From NCBI GenBank assembly GCA_022706625.1, contig JAKJCD010000103.1:1-6264 (forward strand): 6,264 nucleotides of DNA, in the 5' to 3' direction. This DNA is from Bacillota bacterium. Lineage in GTDB: Bacteria > Bacillota > Clostridia > Peptostreptococcales > Anaerovoracaceae. The position numbers were made by a program, and so were the translations under genes. Positions 6,152-6,264 of this stretch are shown here, one piece after another. The notes under the pieces were generated by a model that did no database searches, was not told the origin of the DNA, and worked only from the letters and a program-made list of their open reading frames with translations. Numbering within the stretch: the stretch's first letter is position 1; each line of letters begins with the position of its first letter.

Positions 6152-6264
6152 ATGATGGAATACATATCAACTATGGAGGCTTCAGAAAAGTGGGGCGTTT
6201 CTCTCAGGCAGGTGCAGCGGCTTTTAGCCGCTAACAGGATACCCCGCGCTAAAAAATACGGAAG
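6152..6264 (+). CDS. Helix-turn-helix DNA-binding protein, 5' part only
   Basis: The 37 complete codons in the window read MMEYISTMEASEKWGVS, then LRQVQRLLAANRIPRAKKYG, and run off the end. YISTxEASEKWGVSxRxVQRLxxxxRIPxAxKxGR is the pattern of small MerR-like or excisionase-like winged HTH proteins. These are common in clostridia and often near mobile elements or defence and toxin genes. Residues 8-16 and 18-27 form the HTH, and RIPRAKKYGR begins the wing. AAGGG at 6140-6144 is 7 nt before the ATG at 6152; the ATG at 6155 is also possible. The target and role cannot be told from this fragment, and the gene is probably unrelated to glycine metabolism. Confidence 0.75.
   Translation, partial: MMEYISTMEASEKWGVSLRQVQRLLAANRIPRAKKYG

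Overview
The window carries a glycine cleavage operon of an anaerobic bacterium. The gene set is gcvT, gcvH, a split P-protein (gcvPA and gcvPB), a small unrecognised gene with an in-frame TGA, a lipoate-protein ligase gene (lplA), and the 5' end of a small helix-turn-helix gene. Five features suggest Bacillota, most likely Clostridia: the split P-protein, strong AGGAGG-type ribosome binding sites, tight gene coupling, a TTG start, and a terminal HTH protein of a type common in clostridia. Synergistota or Thermotogota cannot be excluded, and no taxonomic marker is present.

Layout, all on the + strand. Positions 1-162 are a leader with a good sigma-70-type promoter (TTGAAA, 17 bp spacer, TAGAAT) and an 11-bp palindrome where transcription should begin. 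gcvT (163-1269) is followed by a 76-bp AT-rich gap. gcvH (1346-1729), gcvPA (1731-3071), gcvPB (3068-4525) and the small gene (4535-4837) are then packed with gaps or overlaps of a few bases. lplA (4905-5894) follows after a 67-bp gap that holds a 9-bp inverted repeat. Positions 5895-6151 are non-coding as far as I can see, with two possible hairpins, a G-rich patch and a good promoter for the HTH gene (from 6152), which runs off the window.

How the genes work together: P-protein (GcvPA/GcvPB) decarboxylates glycine and loads the aminomethyl group on the lipoyl arm of GcvH. GcvT moves the C1 unit to tetrahydrofolate and releases ammonia. LplA can attach the lipoyl group that GcvH needs. The lipoamide dehydrogenase (L-protein) that reoxidises the arm is not in the window.

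The most interesting item is the 4535-4837 gene. A strong Shine-Dalgarno leads into 30 codons, then TGA, then 69 further open codons in the same frame. The TGA lies three codons after the only cysteine, giving Cys-Ser-Thr-Sec (CxxU) if read as selenocysteine. A hairpin with a G at the start of its apical loop follows at the distance expected for a bacterial SECIS. I read it as a probable small selenoprotein of a family I do not recognise, possibly a redox partner of the glycine cleavage system. A disrupted gene is the main alternative.
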